Positions 38,368-48,240 of a DNA stretch of 64,000 nt are shown here, one piece after another. The DNA lies in assembly GCF_918320885.1 (NCBI RefSeq), contig NZ_OU907312.1, positions 1,550,465 through 1,614,464 on the forward strand, in the 5' to 3' direction. The position numbers and the translations under genes are program-made. Origin of the DNA: an unidentified bacterial endosymbiont (GTDB lineage Bacteria > Pseudomonadota > Gammaproteobacteria > Enterobacterales > G038960095). The stretch's first letter is position 1, and each line of letters begins with the position of its first letter. The notes below the pieces were generated by a model. That model did not search any database. It saw only the letters and a list, made by a program, of their open reading frames with translations, and was not told the origin of the DNA.

Positions 38368-39228
38368 ATGGCTGAAATCACCGCAACGTTAGTTAAAACC
38401 CTGCGTGAAAGAACCGGGGCTGGCATGATGGATTGTAAAAAAGCGCTGATCAGCACCCAGGGTGATATAGAATTGGCTATTGATGCCATGCGCAAAGCGG
38501 GCCAAGCCACGGCTGCAAAGCGCGCTGGCCGCAGTGCTACGGAAGGCAATTTGATCCTTAAGATCGATCAATCGCAGGGGGCTGGCTGGCTGATAGAGAT
38601 CAACTGTGAAACCGATTTCGTGGCTAAAGAGGCTGCTTTTTTAGCCTTCTGCCAACGTGTAGCTGATCGGGCCCTGGCAGAACAGATCACCGATCTAGAC
38701 GCTTTGCAGGCTACCTGTGAAGCTGAGCGCGTCGCCTTAGTCGCACAGTGTGGCGAAAATATCCAGATCCGTCGCCTGGCAACCCTACGCGGTGAACGCG
38801 TGGGCGGCTATCTGCATGGCCAGCGTATCGGTGTACTGGTTGCTGCGACCCAAGCGGCGGATGCTGAACTTCTCAAGCAGATCGCCATGCATATTGCGGC
38901 CAATAAGCCGGCGTATATTCAGCCTCATGAGGTGCCCACCGCCGTGATAGACCGGGAACGGGAGGTACAGTTAGCCATTGCACTGCAGTCGGGTAAACCA
39001 CAGGAGATTGCTGAAAAAATGGTGGCGGGACGGCTGCTAAAATTTACCAGTGAATTGGCACTCACCGAACAACCCTTTTTAATGGACAACACCCAACGGG
39101 TCGGTGAACGACTCCAGACAGTTGGGGCGACGGTGACTGCCTTTACTCGCTTTGAATTGGGTGAAGGTTTGGAGAAGGCCAGTGTTGATTTTGCTGAGGC
39201 AGTCACTGCTGTCGCAGAGCGACCATAA
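38368..39228 (+). CDS. tsf: Translation elongation factor Ts
   Basis: EF-Ts recharges EF-Tu by expelling GDP. The 286-residue product (E. coli 283) opens MAEITATLVKTLRERTGAGM and continues MDCKKALISTQGDIELAID, the N-terminal UBA-like domain. The EF-Tu contact EINCETDFVAKEAAFLAF follows, then the dimerisation core to VAERP. A ribosome-binding site GAGGAG sits about 7 nt before the ATG. It follows rpsB after 120 bp, in which no clear attenuator is seen, and a strong hairpin follows it. Confidence 0.98.
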   Translation: MAEITATLVKTLRERTGAGMMDCKKALISTQGDIELAIDAMRKAGQATAAKRAGRSATEGNLILKIDQSQGAGWLIEINCETDFVAKEAAFLAFCQRVADRALAEQITDLDALQATCEAERVALVAQCGENIQIRRLATLRGERVGGYLHGQRIGVLVAATQAADAELLKQIAMHIAANKPAYIQPHEVPTAVIDREREVQLAIALQSGKPQEIAEKMVAGRLLKFTSELALTEQPFLMDNTQRVGERLQTVGATVTAFTRFELGEGLEKASVDFAEAVTAVAERP

Positions 39229-39261
39229 GGCTTTGTGCCCTATCACTCGCTGCCACAACCG

Positions 39262-39293
39262 GTGATCCGCTGTTGCGAGCGGATCACTTTATT
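39262..39293 (+). terminator. Intrinsic terminator/attenuator after tsf
   Basis: GTGATCCGCT (39262-39271) pairs perfectly with AGCGGATCAC (39278-39287) around a 6-nt loop and is followed by TTTATT. It ends the rpsB-tsf transcript. It leaves under 30 bp before pyrH, so pyrH depends on read-through or on a promoter I cannot identify. Confidence 0.85.
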
Positions 39294-39316
39294 CCACCCC
39301 CATGCAGAATCTACTG

Positions 39317-40042
39317 ATGACACTGCCTGCTAAACCTGTCTATGCTCGTATCTTAATTAAATTCAGTGGTGAAGCCCTACAGGGCGAAGAGGCCTTTGGC
39401 ATTGACCCAGCGCTGCTCAATCGTATCGCTCAGGAGATCAAGGCCTTGACCGCTTTAAGGGTGCAGGTAGGGATCGTCATCGGCGGTGGTAATCTGTTTC
39501 GGGGTGCTGGCTTGGCAGCAGCCGGCATGAACCGGGTGGTGGGCGATCATATGGGGATGTTGGCTACCGTCATGAATGGTTTGGCACTGCGCGATGCCCT
39601 GCACCGTGCCCAAGTCAATGCCCGGCTGATGTCTGCCATCCCGTTAAATGGGGTCTGTGACAGTTATAGTTGGGCGGAAGCGATCAGTCTACTCCGTAAT
39701 CAACGGGTGGTGATCTTTTGCGCCGGTACTGGCAACCCGTTCTTCACTACGGATTCAGCAGCCTGCCTGCGCGGTATTGAAATTGAAGCTGATATTGTGT
39801 TGAAAGCCACCAAGGTCGATGGGGTGTATGCCGCCGATCCCGTTCAATTTCCCGAGGCGACTCAGTTTACGACCTTAAGCTACCAAGAGGTGCTAAAACG
39901 AGAGCTGAAGGTGATGGATCTGGCTGCCTTTACCTTAGCACGCGACTACGGGATGCCCATTGTGGTATTTAATATGAATAAACCGGGTGCCCTACTACGG
40001 GTGGTCCTCGGACAACCGGAAGGCACGCTGATTACCCACTAG
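39317..40042 (+). CDS. pyrH: UMP kinase
   Basis: PyrH phosphorylates UMP to UDP, and as a hexamer is activated by GTP and inhibited by UTP. From ATG 39317 the product begins [20 protein letters not shown], aligned residue by residue with E. coli [20 protein letters not shown]; the ATG at 39302 adds five residues. Neither has a good ribosome-binding site. Key blocks are [53 protein letters not shown] and [13 protein letters not shown]. The length of 241 residues equals E. coli. frr, the next gene in most bacteria, is missing; convergent oppC ends 46 bp away. Confidence 0.96.
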   Translation: MTLPAKPVYARILIKFSGEALQGEEAFGIDPALLNRIAQEIKALTALRVQVGIVIGGGNLFRGAGLAAAGMNRVVGDHMGMLATVMNGLALRDALHRAQVNARLMSAIPLNGVCDSYSWAEAISLLRNQRVVIFCAGTGNPFFTTDSAACLRGIEIEADIVLKATKVDGVYAADPVQFPEATQFTTLSYQEVLKRELKVMDLAAFTLARDYGMPIVVFNMNKPGALLRVVLGQPEGTLITH

Positions 40043-40088
40043 GGAGTGAGCACCGCTTCAACCCTGAGTCACCCAGGATCAGCACTGG

Positions 40089-41012
40089 TTATTGATTCTG
40101 CGGATCGAGCGCATCTCGCAGGCCATCACCAATAAAGTTGAAGCAAAACAGTGTCAGCACCAGCAAACTCCCAGGCCCGATCAATGCCCAGGGGTTGATC
40201 TCCATGGCTCGAGCCCCCGACTGCACTAAGGCGCCCCAGCTGGTCATCGGCTCTTGCACCCCTAACCCTAGAAAACTGAGAAAGGATTCAAAGAGAATCA
40301 TCGAGGGAACCAACAGCGAAGCATAAACCACCACAAGACCTAGTACATTCGGCACGATATGGTGCACGATAATTTGACCTGAAGAGCGGCCACACAAGCG
40401 GGCCGCTAAAATAAACTCTTTCTGCTTTAAACTAAGGGTCTGTCCACGCACAATCCGGGCGATATTCAGCCAAGAGACCGTGCCTATAGCGACAAAAATC
40501 AATAGAATATTGCGTCCTAAGCAGGTCACTAACAAAATCACAAAAAATATAAAGGGTAAGGCGTCTAAAATCTCTAAACAGCGCATCATCACCACATCTA
40601 GCCAACCGCCGACGTAACCAGAGATAGCGCCATACAGCGTACCGATGAAGAGGGCAATCAGCGTGCTCAATACCCCGACCATTAATGAGATGCGTCCGCC
40701 CATGGCGGTGCGTACTAGCAGATCACGGCCCAAAGCGTCCGTGCCAAAGTAGTGACCACTCCCCCAACTAGGCAGCAATCGCATCGACTCCCAATCCATC
40801 GCGTCGTAGGTAAAAGGAGAGAGCCAGGGCATGAACAGCACGAAACTTATTAATAACAGGAGTACCCAGACACTGATCACCGCAGCACGGTTACGCATAA
40901 AACGATAGTAGGCGTACCACCAGAGGCTATGATTGAGGGGTACTCGGTTGCTAGCGCCCTGCTTGACTGAATGGGCTACCGCCTGCTTCACACTAGTGGG
41001 CTGTAACTGCAC
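40089..41012 (-). CDS. oppC: Oligopeptide ABC transporter permease OppC
   Basis: OppC is one of two inner-membrane channel subunits of the oligopeptide importer. The 307-residue product has an N-terminal cytoplasmic arm, six hydrophobic segments and the permease EAA-type loop LAARLCGRSSGQIIVHHIVP. It ends in the family tail NFIGDGLRDALDPQ. It lies 13 bp after oppB on the same strand. oppD and oppF, which follow oppC in E. coli, are absent: the operon stops here, facing pyrH. Confidence 0.95.
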   Translation of the reverse strand: MQLQPTSVKQAVAHSVKQGASNRVPLNHSLWWYAYYRFMRNRAAVISVWVLLLLISFVLFMPWLSPFTYDAMDWESMRLLPSWGSGHYFGTDALGRDLLVRTAMGGRISLMVGVLSTLIALFIGTLYGAISGYVGGWLDVVMMRCLEILDALPFIFFVILLVTCLGRNILLIFVAIGTVSWLNIARIVRGQTLSLKQKEFILAARLCGRSSGQIIVHHIVPNVLGLVVVYASLLVPSMILFESFLSFLGLGVQEPMTSWGALVQSGARAMEINPWALIGPGSLLVLTLFCFNFIGDGLRDALDPQNQ

Positions 41013-41025
41013 CCGTTATCTCCTC

Positions 41026-41946
41026 TTAATAACGCAATTTAGGATCAAGAAAAGCATAGAGAATGTCAATGACCGCATTAAATAGAATCGTAATGATGCC
41101 TATTAATAGGGTTAAACTGAGCACCAAGAGATAGTCGCGGTTAAAGGCACCATTCACCAACAACTGTCCCATCCCGGGCAGGCCAAAAATCGCTTCAATC
41201 ACCACAGAGCCCGTAATGATACTGGCGAAGGTGGGTCCCAAATAGGAGATCACTGGCAGCATGGCCGGTTTTAACGCATGGCACCATACAATGTGGCGCA
41301 TCGGCAAGCCTTTCTCCCGCGCTGTGCGAATAAAGCTGCTATGGAGTACCTCGAGCATCGAACCCCGAGTCAAGCGGGCAATCGTGGCAATATGACTGAG
41401 TACCAAGGCGCTAATGGGGAGAATCATGCGCAGCAGCTCGCCACCATTCCAGCCACCGGCAGGTAACCAACGTAACCAGACCGCAAAAATGAGCACGAGC
41501 AGGGGTCCCTTCACAAAACTAGGCAAGATCACCCCGATCATCGCCAGCAACATCACCGCATGATCTAGCCAGCCATTGTGGCGTAATGCAGCGGTAATAC
41601 CGGCTGACATCCCCAATAAAACCGCTATTACAAAGGCACACCCCCCAATTTGCAGTGAGACCGGAAAGGCGGCGGCAATTAGCTGGGACACCGTATGATC
41701 TAAATATTTAAAGGAGTACCCCAATTGTCCCCGCAGTAGGGATCGTAGATAAGCACCATATTGTTGGTAGAGTGGCGCATCTAAGTGATACTTGGCCTCA
41801 ATTTGCGCTAAGAGCTCCGGCGAAGCTATCTCCTCCGTGGCAAAAGGGCTTCCTGGTGTCAAGTGCATCAGAAAGAACGAGATGGTGATTAAAATAAACA
41901 GCGTTGGTAGCGCCTCTAAGCAGCGTCGGACAATCAATTTCCCCAT
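41026..41946 (-). CDS. oppB: Oligopeptide ABC transporter permease OppB
   Basis: The 306-residue product equals E. coli OppB in length. It opens MGKLIVRRCLEALPTLFILI and contains SFFLMHLTPGSPFA, a typical OppB/DppB N-terminus. Six membrane segments follow, with the EAA loop IRTAREKGLPMRHIVWCHAL and the C-terminal GLPGMGQLLVNGAFNRDYLL. It forms the membrane pore with OppC. It lies 57 bp downstream of the third oppA copy on the same strand. Confidence 0.96.
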   Translation of the reverse strand: MGKLIVRRCLEALPTLFILITISFFLMHLTPGSPFATEEIASPELLAQIEAKYHLDAPLYQQYGAYLRSLLRGQLGYSFKYLDHTVSQLIAAAFPVSLQIGGCAFVIAVLLGMSAGITAALRHNGWLDHAVMLLAMIGVILPSFVKGPLLVLIFAVWLRWLPAGGWNGGELLRMILPISALVLSHIATIARLTRGSMLEVLHSSFIRTAREKGLPMRHIVWCHALKPAMLPVISYLGPTFASIITGSVVIEAIFGLPGMGQLLVNGAFNRDYLLVLSLTLLIGIITILFNAVIDILYAFLDPKLRY

Positions 41947-42003
41947 GAAGACTCCCGTGGATTGAGGGGTTACAACCTCCTATTACGCTCCGGTTGGTTT
42001 TGG

Positions 42004-43695
42004 CTACTGACGGTAGCGGGAGGGAGCTTGCGGATGTTGCATCAGGTAGAGATCTTTGACGTAAAATAGTCCCATAGGATTACGGTCACTTAAACCGCCA
42101 ACATAGGGTTTGACTAAACGGTGCGCGACACGATGAAACAGCGGGATCAGCGGAACATCTTCGGCTAGTTGTGCCTCCGCTTGCTGGTAACTGTGTCGGC
42201 ACGCTTCATCAGTCGTAGCCTGTAGCGCCTGTTCCAGCCAATGGTCAAAAATGCTGCTGTGGTAGAAGCAGCTATTTTTACCACTGTTAGAGAGCAAATT
42301 ATTCAGGAGTGCAGAGGGCTCATTATAGTCTGCTTCCCAACCATTGCGGGCTATTTGATAGTGTCCTGACAGTCGACTCTGCAAAAAAACTTTCCACTCT
42401 TCACAAGCAAAAGTGATCTCTACCATCTCCAAAGACTGTTTCCACTGCGATGCCAAGGCGACAGCGATCTGTTCATGCAGCTCTGAAGTGCTATAAAACA
42501 GCGTAAAACGCAAGGGATTATCGATGTGATAACCCGCCTCTTTTAATAACCGCTGCGCCTCTTGACAACGTTGTGCCTGTGGCCAATCGGCCCAAACAGG
42601 GCGTTTCAGGGAAAATCCCTCAATAGTGGGGGGATTGAGACTATAGGCCACCTGTTCTCCCTGCCCCAGCAGCTGCTGCACTATTTTCTCGCGATCGAGC
42701 ACTATGGATAACGCTTGCCGTACCCGACGATCGTTAAAAGGGGGCCGTCGTAGGTTGAGTTGATAGGCATAAGTGCCTGGAACGGGAAAGTAGCGCAGCT
42801 CCTGAGGGTACTGTTGTTGTAGTTGCTGAAAATGGGCTAACGGTAGCCGAGTATTGGTAATATCCACTTCAGCTGCCTGGTACCGCCGCATATCCACCAC
42901 CTCATCTTCAGAGGCAAGATAAGTGACCGATTCGATCACCGTGTGGGCATTATCCCAGTAGTGTTCATTGCGGGTGAGTACCAACTTCTCATTCACTACC
43001 CACTCCTGAATACGGTAGGCACCGTTGCCCACAAAATGGCTGACGGCAGTCCATCGATGGTCATCACGACCCTCACCATACCGCGCTATGGTGGGGGCAT
43101 GCAGGGGATAAAGATCACAAACCGCCAACATCTTGACCAAATAGGCAACGGGTTGTGACAGCTGTAGTTGCAAGGTATGATCATCTAGGGCATGGATCCC
43201 CAAAGCCTCTAAAGGCTGCTTGCCAGCAATGACTTCGGCACTATTGGCTAGGCGCATATTGACCAGATAACTGGCGTAAGGCGATCGGGTGGCCGGATCG
43301 GCCAGTCGCCGCCAGCTATAGACGAAGTCCTGTGCGGTGATCGAATCGCCATTGGACCATTTGGCGTTTGGCCGTAAATAGAAAGTCCAGGTTTTACCCT
43401 CTGGGCTCTGCTGCCAACGCTGGGCTACCCCAGGAACCACCTGGCCCTCACGATTTAAATTGACCAGTCCTTCAAAGACATTACGCATGACATTCCCTGC
43501 TGGAGTCCCATGCGTTTTATGGGGATCGACCGTGGCAATCTCGGCGCCATTGGTGATGATAAGCTGCTGTAAGGCTGCCAATTGAACCCCTGGCGGCACC
43601 TCAGCGGCTTGCAACCCACACGGGTGGTTTATCATGCTATTAGCCGCGCCACAGAGTAAGAGTAGTCGTATCCAGCGGATTCTATAGGGTTGCAT
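42004..43695 (-). CDS. oppA: Periplasmic oligopeptide-binding protein, copy 3
   Basis: The third of three tandem OppA-like proteins, next to oppB. The 563-residue product has an N-terminal signal region (RIRWIRLLLLCGAANSMI) and then the cluster-C solute-binding signature: NGAEIATVDPHKTHGTPAGN, NVFEGLVNL, WTFYLRPNAKWSNGDSITAQ, DFVYSWRRLADP. It ends QHPQAPSRYRQ, the same 11 residues that end copy 2. OppA captures short peptides in the periplasm and hands them to OppBC. Divergence among copies suggests different peptide preferences. Confidence 0.94.
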   Translation of the reverse strand: MQPYRIRWIRLLLLCGAANSMINHPCGLQAAEVPPGVQLAALQQLIITNGAEIATVDPHKTHGTPAGNVMRNVFEGLVNLNREGQVVPGVAQRWQQSPEGKTWTFYLRPNAKWSNGDSITAQDFVYSWRRLADPATRSPYASYLVNMRLANSAEVIAGKQPLEALGIHALDDHTLQLQLSQPVAYLVKMLAVCDLYPLHAPTIARYGEGRDDHRWTAVSHFVGNGAYRIQEWVVNEKLVLTRNEHYWDNAHTVIESVTYLASEDEVVDMRRYQAAEVDITNTRLPLAHFQQLQQQYPQELRYFPVPGTYAYQLNLRRPPFNDRRVRQALSIVLDREKIVQQLLGQGEQVAYSLNPPTIEGFSLKRPVWADWPQAQRCQEAQRLLKEAGYHIDNPLRFTLFYSTSELHEQIAVALASQWKQSLEMVEITFACEEWKVFLQSRLSGHYQIARNGWEADYNEPSALLNNLLSNSGKNSCFYHSSIFDHWLEQALQATTDEACRHSYQQAEAQLAEDVPLIPLFHRVAHRLVKPYVGGLSDRNPMGLFYVKDLYLMQHPQAPSRYRQ

Positions 43696-43793
43696 CTCAT
43701 CCGATCTCCTGCAGTCAATTAAATGATTAATGGTGAGAACCTCCTGGGACCGGGGCCCACGACCGTTGAATCTCTTTTTACAACCCCCTACTA

Positions 43794-45473
43794 CTACTGA
43801 CGATAGCGAGAGGGGGCTTGCGGATGTTGAGTCAGGTAGAGATCTTTCGTGTAGATCAGATTCATGGGGTTACGGCGATCTAACCCGCCGACGTAGGGCT
43901 TGATCAAGCGACTGCGCATACCGTGATACAATGGGATCACCGGAGCCTCCTCAGCCAACAGCCGCTCCGCTTGCTGGTAGCAGCGGCAGCGTTCCGCCGC
44001 TGTAGGAGCCTGTAGGGCTTGCTCTAGCCAACGATCAAAAACTTGGCTTCTATAAAACGCTGAGTTGCCACTACTCGTTGACTGTAGCATGTTCAACAGC
44101 GCTGCCGGATCGTTATAACCTGCTGGCCAACTGAAACGGGCTGCCTGATACTCGCCCGCCAGACAGTTGGCCAGAAACACTTTCCACTCCTGTTGATCTA
44201 AAGTCACTTCAGCACCGAGTCTGTTTTTCCAGGTATCACTGACGGCTACTGCTAACTGTTCATGCACCTCGGACATATTGTATAGCAACCTGAAGCGCAG
44301 CGGGTTGTGTTGATGGTAACCCGCCTCTCGTAATAATTTTTTAGCCACGCTACACCGGCGGCTTAAAGGCCAAGAGGCCCAATCCGGGCGGGCTACTTTA
44401 AAGCCAGCCACCCGTTGGGAGTTTAAGGTATAGGCTACCTGCTCTCCCTGAACCAAAAACTGGTCGACGATAGCTTCGCGATCAAGCACCAAGGACAAAG
44501 CTTGACGGACCCGCACATCATTAAAAGGGGCTCTTTGTGTATTCAAGCGATAACCCGCCACTGAGAGGGCGGGGAAGTGCCACAGCTCATTAGGCTGCTG
44601 CCGTTGTAGCGCCAGATAATGTTCAGTAGGAAGCAAATAATGGGTGATATCGATTTCGCCGGCCTGATAGCGTCTAATATCGACCACCTCATCTCCTATC
44701 GTTAGATAGGTCACCCGCTCAATCACTGTGTGCGCCCGATTCCAATAGGTCTCACTGCGGGTGAGGAGTAGCTTTTCATTCACCACCCACGATCGCAAAC
44801 AATAGGCGCCATTCCCCACAAAGTGGCTGACGGCATACCATTTATCTTCATCATAACCATTACCGTAGCGCTCTACGGTTCTCTGATGTAATGGATAAAG
44901 GGCAGGATTGGCTAGCATGCTGAGTAAGTAAGCGAGTGGTTGGGATAAAGAGAGCTGCAGAGTATGCGTGCCTAACGCCTGGATCCCCAAAGCCTCTGGC
45001 GGCTGTTCCCCTCGCCGCACCGCTTCGCTATTCACTAATTGCATCTCAGTGAGATAACTGGCACACGGGGAGCGAGTCGCCGGATTGGCCAGACGCCGCC
45101 AACTATAGACAAAATCAGCCGCAGTCACTGGATCACCATTAGACCATCTCGCCTCAGGGCGCAGATCAAAGGTCCAGACCTTGAGATCGGCACTAGCATG
45201 CCAACGCACGGCTACCCCAGGAACGATTTGACCCTGATTATCAAAATTAAACAGCCCCTCCAGTAGATCACACATCACACTCATTTCGGGCGCGCCATGC
45301 GATTTATGAGGATCTAAAGATTGCACTTCAGCACCATTGTTGATGACCAGCTGTTGCACCGTGGCTAAGGATACCTCCGGCGGGACGACAGCGGCAGAGA
45401 GCGTATAAGCTCTGCTGAACATCACCAGTATCCCCCAGTAAACCACTCGATCACACCAGCGTAGCGTCAACAT
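43794..45473 (-). CDS. oppA: Periplasmic oligopeptide-binding protein, copy 2
   Basis: The start was set at ATG 45473 (MLTLRWCDRVVYWGILVMFS, a plausible signal sequence, GAGAG upstream) instead of a TTG 21 nt earlier. The ~559-residue mature protein carries the same blocks as its neighbours: NGAEVQSLDPHKSHGAPEMS, WTFDLRPEARWSNGDPVTAA, DFVYSWRRLANP, HFVGNGAYCLRSWVVNEKL. It is closest to copy 3, sharing the C-terminal QHPQAPSRYRQ. About 100 bp separate it from copy 3, with no clear terminator. Confidence 0.93.
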   Translation of the reverse strand: MLTLRWCDRVVYWGILVMFSRAYTLSAAVVPPEVSLATVQQLVINNGAEVQSLDPHKSHGAPEMSVMCDLLEGLFNFDNQGQIVPGVAVRWHASADLKVWTFDLRPEARWSNGDPVTAADFVYSWRRLANPATRSPCASYLTEMQLVNSEAVRRGEQPPEALGIQALGTHTLQLSLSQPLAYLLSMLANPALYPLHQRTVERYGNGYDEDKWYAVSHFVGNGAYCLRSWVVNEKLLLTRSETYWNRAHTVIERVTYLTIGDEVVDIRRYQAGEIDITHYLLPTEHYLALQRQQPNELWHFPALSVAGYRLNTQRAPFNDVRVRQALSLVLDREAIVDQFLVQGEQVAYTLNSQRVAGFKVARPDWASWPLSRRCSVAKKLLREAGYHQHNPLRFRLLYNMSEVHEQLAVAVSDTWKNRLGAEVTLDQQEWKVFLANCLAGEYQAARFSWPAGYNDPAALLNMLQSTSSGNSAFYRSQVFDRWLEQALQAPTAAERCRCYQQAERLLAEEAPVIPLYHGMRSRLIKPYVGGLDRRNPMNLIYTKDLYLTQHPQAPSRYRQ

Positions 45474-45603
45474 CGCCCGACTCTCTTCAATCAACCTCTC
45501 CAGTGCTGATAAACTGGTACCCTCTCATTAGAGCGGACTCAACGTTAAAGGTTATAGCCTCACCACCGCTGGTTATCCGCCCGACCAATCAGCTTGGGTT
45601 ACC

Positions 45604-47253
45604 TTAGTGTTCGTTAATATAGAGATCTTTAATAGACATCACTAATAATCGATTGCGTTCGCTGATACCACCCACATAAGGTTTAATCAGACGAAACTCA
45701 ACACAATGGAACAGAGGAATCATCGGCAGATCTTTGGCGAATTGCTCTTGAGCCCGTCGATAGGCCTCTTGACGCAAACTTTCATCATTTGCTTGCAATA
45801 TTCCCTCTAGGCAAGTATCAAACGCTTGACTGCGATAGTGAGCCGTGTTTAGTTCACTATGTGAACGCAGATTACTGAGTAAAGAGTAGGGCTCATTGTA
45901 AGGAGCACTCCAGGCAAAGCGCGCGACCTGGTAACGACCAAATTGCACGGCCTCTAAATAACCCTTCCACTCCTGATTCTCCAAAGTGACCTTCACGGGC
46001 AAGTTTTTCTGCCAGAGTGAGCTGATGGTAAGCATGATCTGCTTATTCAACTCGCTGGTACCACTATATAATAAGGAAAACTCCAGAGGATGCTGTGCGG
46101 TGTAACCCATGGCCTGTAATAATTTCTGCGCCTCACGGTTACGCCGTTCCTGGGACCAAGTGGCCCAAGCGGGCTTTGATGCCTTGACCCCCTGCACACC
46201 ATCGGGGACCATAGAATAAGCCAAGGTTTGTCCACGCATAAAAGATTGTTGAGCGAAAATGTCCCGATCGATCGCCATTGCTAAAGCACGACGTACCCGC
46301 ACATCATGGAAAGGGGGCATTCTATTGTTAATGACTAGTCCATAAACATCTATCAAAGGGAAAAAACGGATTTCTTGCGGAAACTCCTGCTGTAATTGGC
46401 TAAATTCATCATCGGGAAGACTAGAGTAGGTGACATCGATTTCCCCCTGCCGATAACGTAACCGTCCCGCGGCAGCGGAGATGGGTAAGAAGGTGACCTG
46501 CTCAATACAAGTGTGCGCGTTATCCCAGTAACGAATATTACGCGTTAACACCAATTTCTCATTGACACACCACTCCTTCGGCCGATAAGCACCATTACCG
46601 ACATAGTGAGCCGGTGAGCTCCACTGCTCTTGGTACCGCTCAATCGTGGCACGATGAACAGGGGACAGCGCCGGGTTTGCTAACAACTTAATTAAAAAGG
46701 GATGGGGTTGTGTCAACTGCAGCTGCAACGTATGGTCATCGATCGCTTGGATCCCTAAAGCTGTTACCGGTTCACGACGATGAATGACTGCAAAACTATT
46801 GAGTAACTGCAGATCAACCAAGGCATTCGATAACCGAGAGGCCGTTTTTGGATCGGCTAAACGACGCCAGCTGAATACAAAATCAGCAGCAGTCACCGGA
46901 TCTCCATTAGACCAGCGCGCCTCAGGCCGTAAATAGAAGGTCCAAGTTTTACCAGCGTTACTCTGCTCCCAATGGGTAGCGACTCCTGGAACGGTCTCGC
47001 CATGACGATCTAAAACACACAATCCTTCCAACAAATTAACGAGAACATTATTTTCTGAGAGGGCGTTCGGTATTTTATGAGGATCAAGTGACTGTATTTC
47101 CCCGCCATTCGTGATGGTGAGGTGTTGCCGCTGCGCTAGCTGCCTAGTTTTAGCCTTCCCTACCACTTGTGCTGCCAATTTACCACTCAATAGTGACTCA
47201 AAAAATGCCCATACCATAATAATACTCCAGCAGGTTCGGTGGTTTTTCATCAT
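45604..47253 (-). CDS. oppA: Periplasmic oligopeptide-binding protein, copy 1
   Basis: The first and most divergent oppA copy, 549 residues (E. coli OppA 543). AGGGG sits 6 nt before the ATG. A signal peptide (WSIIMVWAFFESLLSGKLAA) is followed by NGGEIQSLDPHKIPNALSEN, NLLEGLCVLDRHGE, WTFYLRPEARWSNGDPVTAA and DFVFSWRRLADP. It lacks the C-terminal QAPSRYRQ tail of the other two. The AT-rich 180 bp upstream probably holds the operon promoter. The order oppA-oppA-oppA-oppB-oppC on one strand suggests a single operon. Confidence 0.93.
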   Translation of the reverse strand: MMKNHRTCWSIIMVWAFFESLLSGKLAAQVVGKAKTRQLAQRQHLTITNGGEIQSLDPHKIPNALSENNVLVNLLEGLCVLDRHGETVPGVATHWEQSNAGKTWTFYLRPEARWSNGDPVTAADFVFSWRRLADPKTASRLSNALVDLQLLNSFAVIHRREPVTALGIQAIDDHTLQLQLTQPHPFLIKLLANPALSPVHRATIERYQEQWSSPAHYVGNGAYRPKEWCVNEKLVLTRNIRYWDNAHTCIEQVTFLPISAAAGRLRYRQGEIDVTYSSLPDDEFSQLQQEFPQEIRFFPLIDVYGLVINNRMPPFHDVRVRRALAMAIDRDIFAQQSFMRGQTLAYSMVPDGVQGVKASKPAWATWSQERRNREAQKLLQAMGYTAQHPLEFSLLYSGTSELNKQIMLTISSLWQKNLPVKVTLENQEWKGYLEAVQFGRYQVARFAWSAPYNEPYSLLSNLRSHSELNTAHYRSQAFDTCLEGILQANDESLRQEAYRRAQEQFAKDLPMIPLFHCVEFRLIKPYVGGISERNRLLVMSIKDLYINEH

Positions 47254-47432
47254 GAATTTCCCCTGAATCTAAGCTCAATCTTAAGCTAGGATCTGATTTT
47301 AGATTAATCTGTATCCTAAATGTAAAATACAGATCTGATATACACAAAAATGTAACAATTAATATTACCCCGTAACCTGAACCATCCAGCACACCTAGCC
47401 ACTGGACAGTGTTTTAAGGCTGCCAGAACACC

Positions 47433-48161
47433 CTACTTTATCAACCATAAACAATGGCCTCCCTGTTGTTGTACGACTGTTAATCGATCCCGATGGGCCT
47501 GAAGCTCCACTGCTGTTGCTCGTAAGATGTGCAGTGCCTGATCCCGCTGGGGGCCGCGGGCATCAGCAGCGGCGCTACTCGAGGTGAGTTGGGATTCACG
47601 CCCGTTATCAAAGCAGAGCGTCGTTTGGCCGCCAGTCATCACCAAATAGAGCTCAGCCAACAGCTGGGCATCCAGCAAAGCCCCATGCAAGCTACGCCGC
47701 TGTAAATCAATTTGATAACGACTACAGAGTGCCTCTAAACTATTACGCTTACCCGGAAACCGTTGGCGGGCTAGCGCTAAAGTATCGATCACTGTCGGGC
47801 AGAGTTGCGCCAATTGCAGCTTTCCGCCGCTGCATTGAGAGAATTCGTAATCAATGAAACCGGTATCAAAGGGAGCATTGTGGATGATTAAGGCGGCACC
47901 ACGAATAAATTCACAGAATTCATCCACAACCTCGGCAAAGGGGGGTTTGTCGCTGAGAAAGGCATCGGTGATACCATGCACCGCAATGGCTGCTGGATCA
48001 ATGGGACGATTTGGGCGCAGGTAGAGGTGAAAATAGCGCGTTGTGAGACGTCGGTTTACTATCTCTACCGCACCAATCTCCACGATACCATGACCTTCAT
48101 GGCGCACGCCTACCCGATTCATCCCGGTAGTTTCGGTATCTAAGACAATCTGCCGTTCCAT
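47433..48161 (-). CDS. dnaQ: DNA polymerase III epsilon subunit (3'-5' proofreading exonuclease)
   Basis: DnaQ proofreads newly made DNA in the polymerase III core. The 242-residue product (E. coli 243) has the DEDDh exonuclease motifs: ExoI VLDTETTGMN, ExoII IHNAPFDTGFIDYEF and ExoIII HGALLDAQLLAELY with the catalytic His just before. The C-terminal tail that binds the alpha subunit ends GGHCLWLIK, like E. coli GGSCLWRA. It is divergent from rnhA across about 80 bp, the classic dnaQ/rnhA arrangement. Confidence 0.96.
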   Translation of the reverse strand: MERQIVLDTETTGMNRVGVRHEGHGIVEIGAVEIVNRRLTTRYFHLYLRPNRPIDPAAIAVHGITDAFLSDKPPFAEVVDEFCEFIRGAALIIHNAPFDTGFIDYEFSQCSGGKLQLAQLCPTVIDTLALARQRFPGKRNSLEALCSRYQIDLQRRSLHGALLDAQLLAELYLVMTGGQTTLCFDNGRESQLTSSSAAADARGPQRDQALHILRATAVELQAHRDRLTVVQQQGGHCLWLIK

Positions 48162-48240
48162 GCCGATAGTGCTCCAACGTTTTTTATGACAGACTGGCGA
48201 TTTTTTAATGAGGGGTTCAGTCTAACCGATGGTCAGACAG

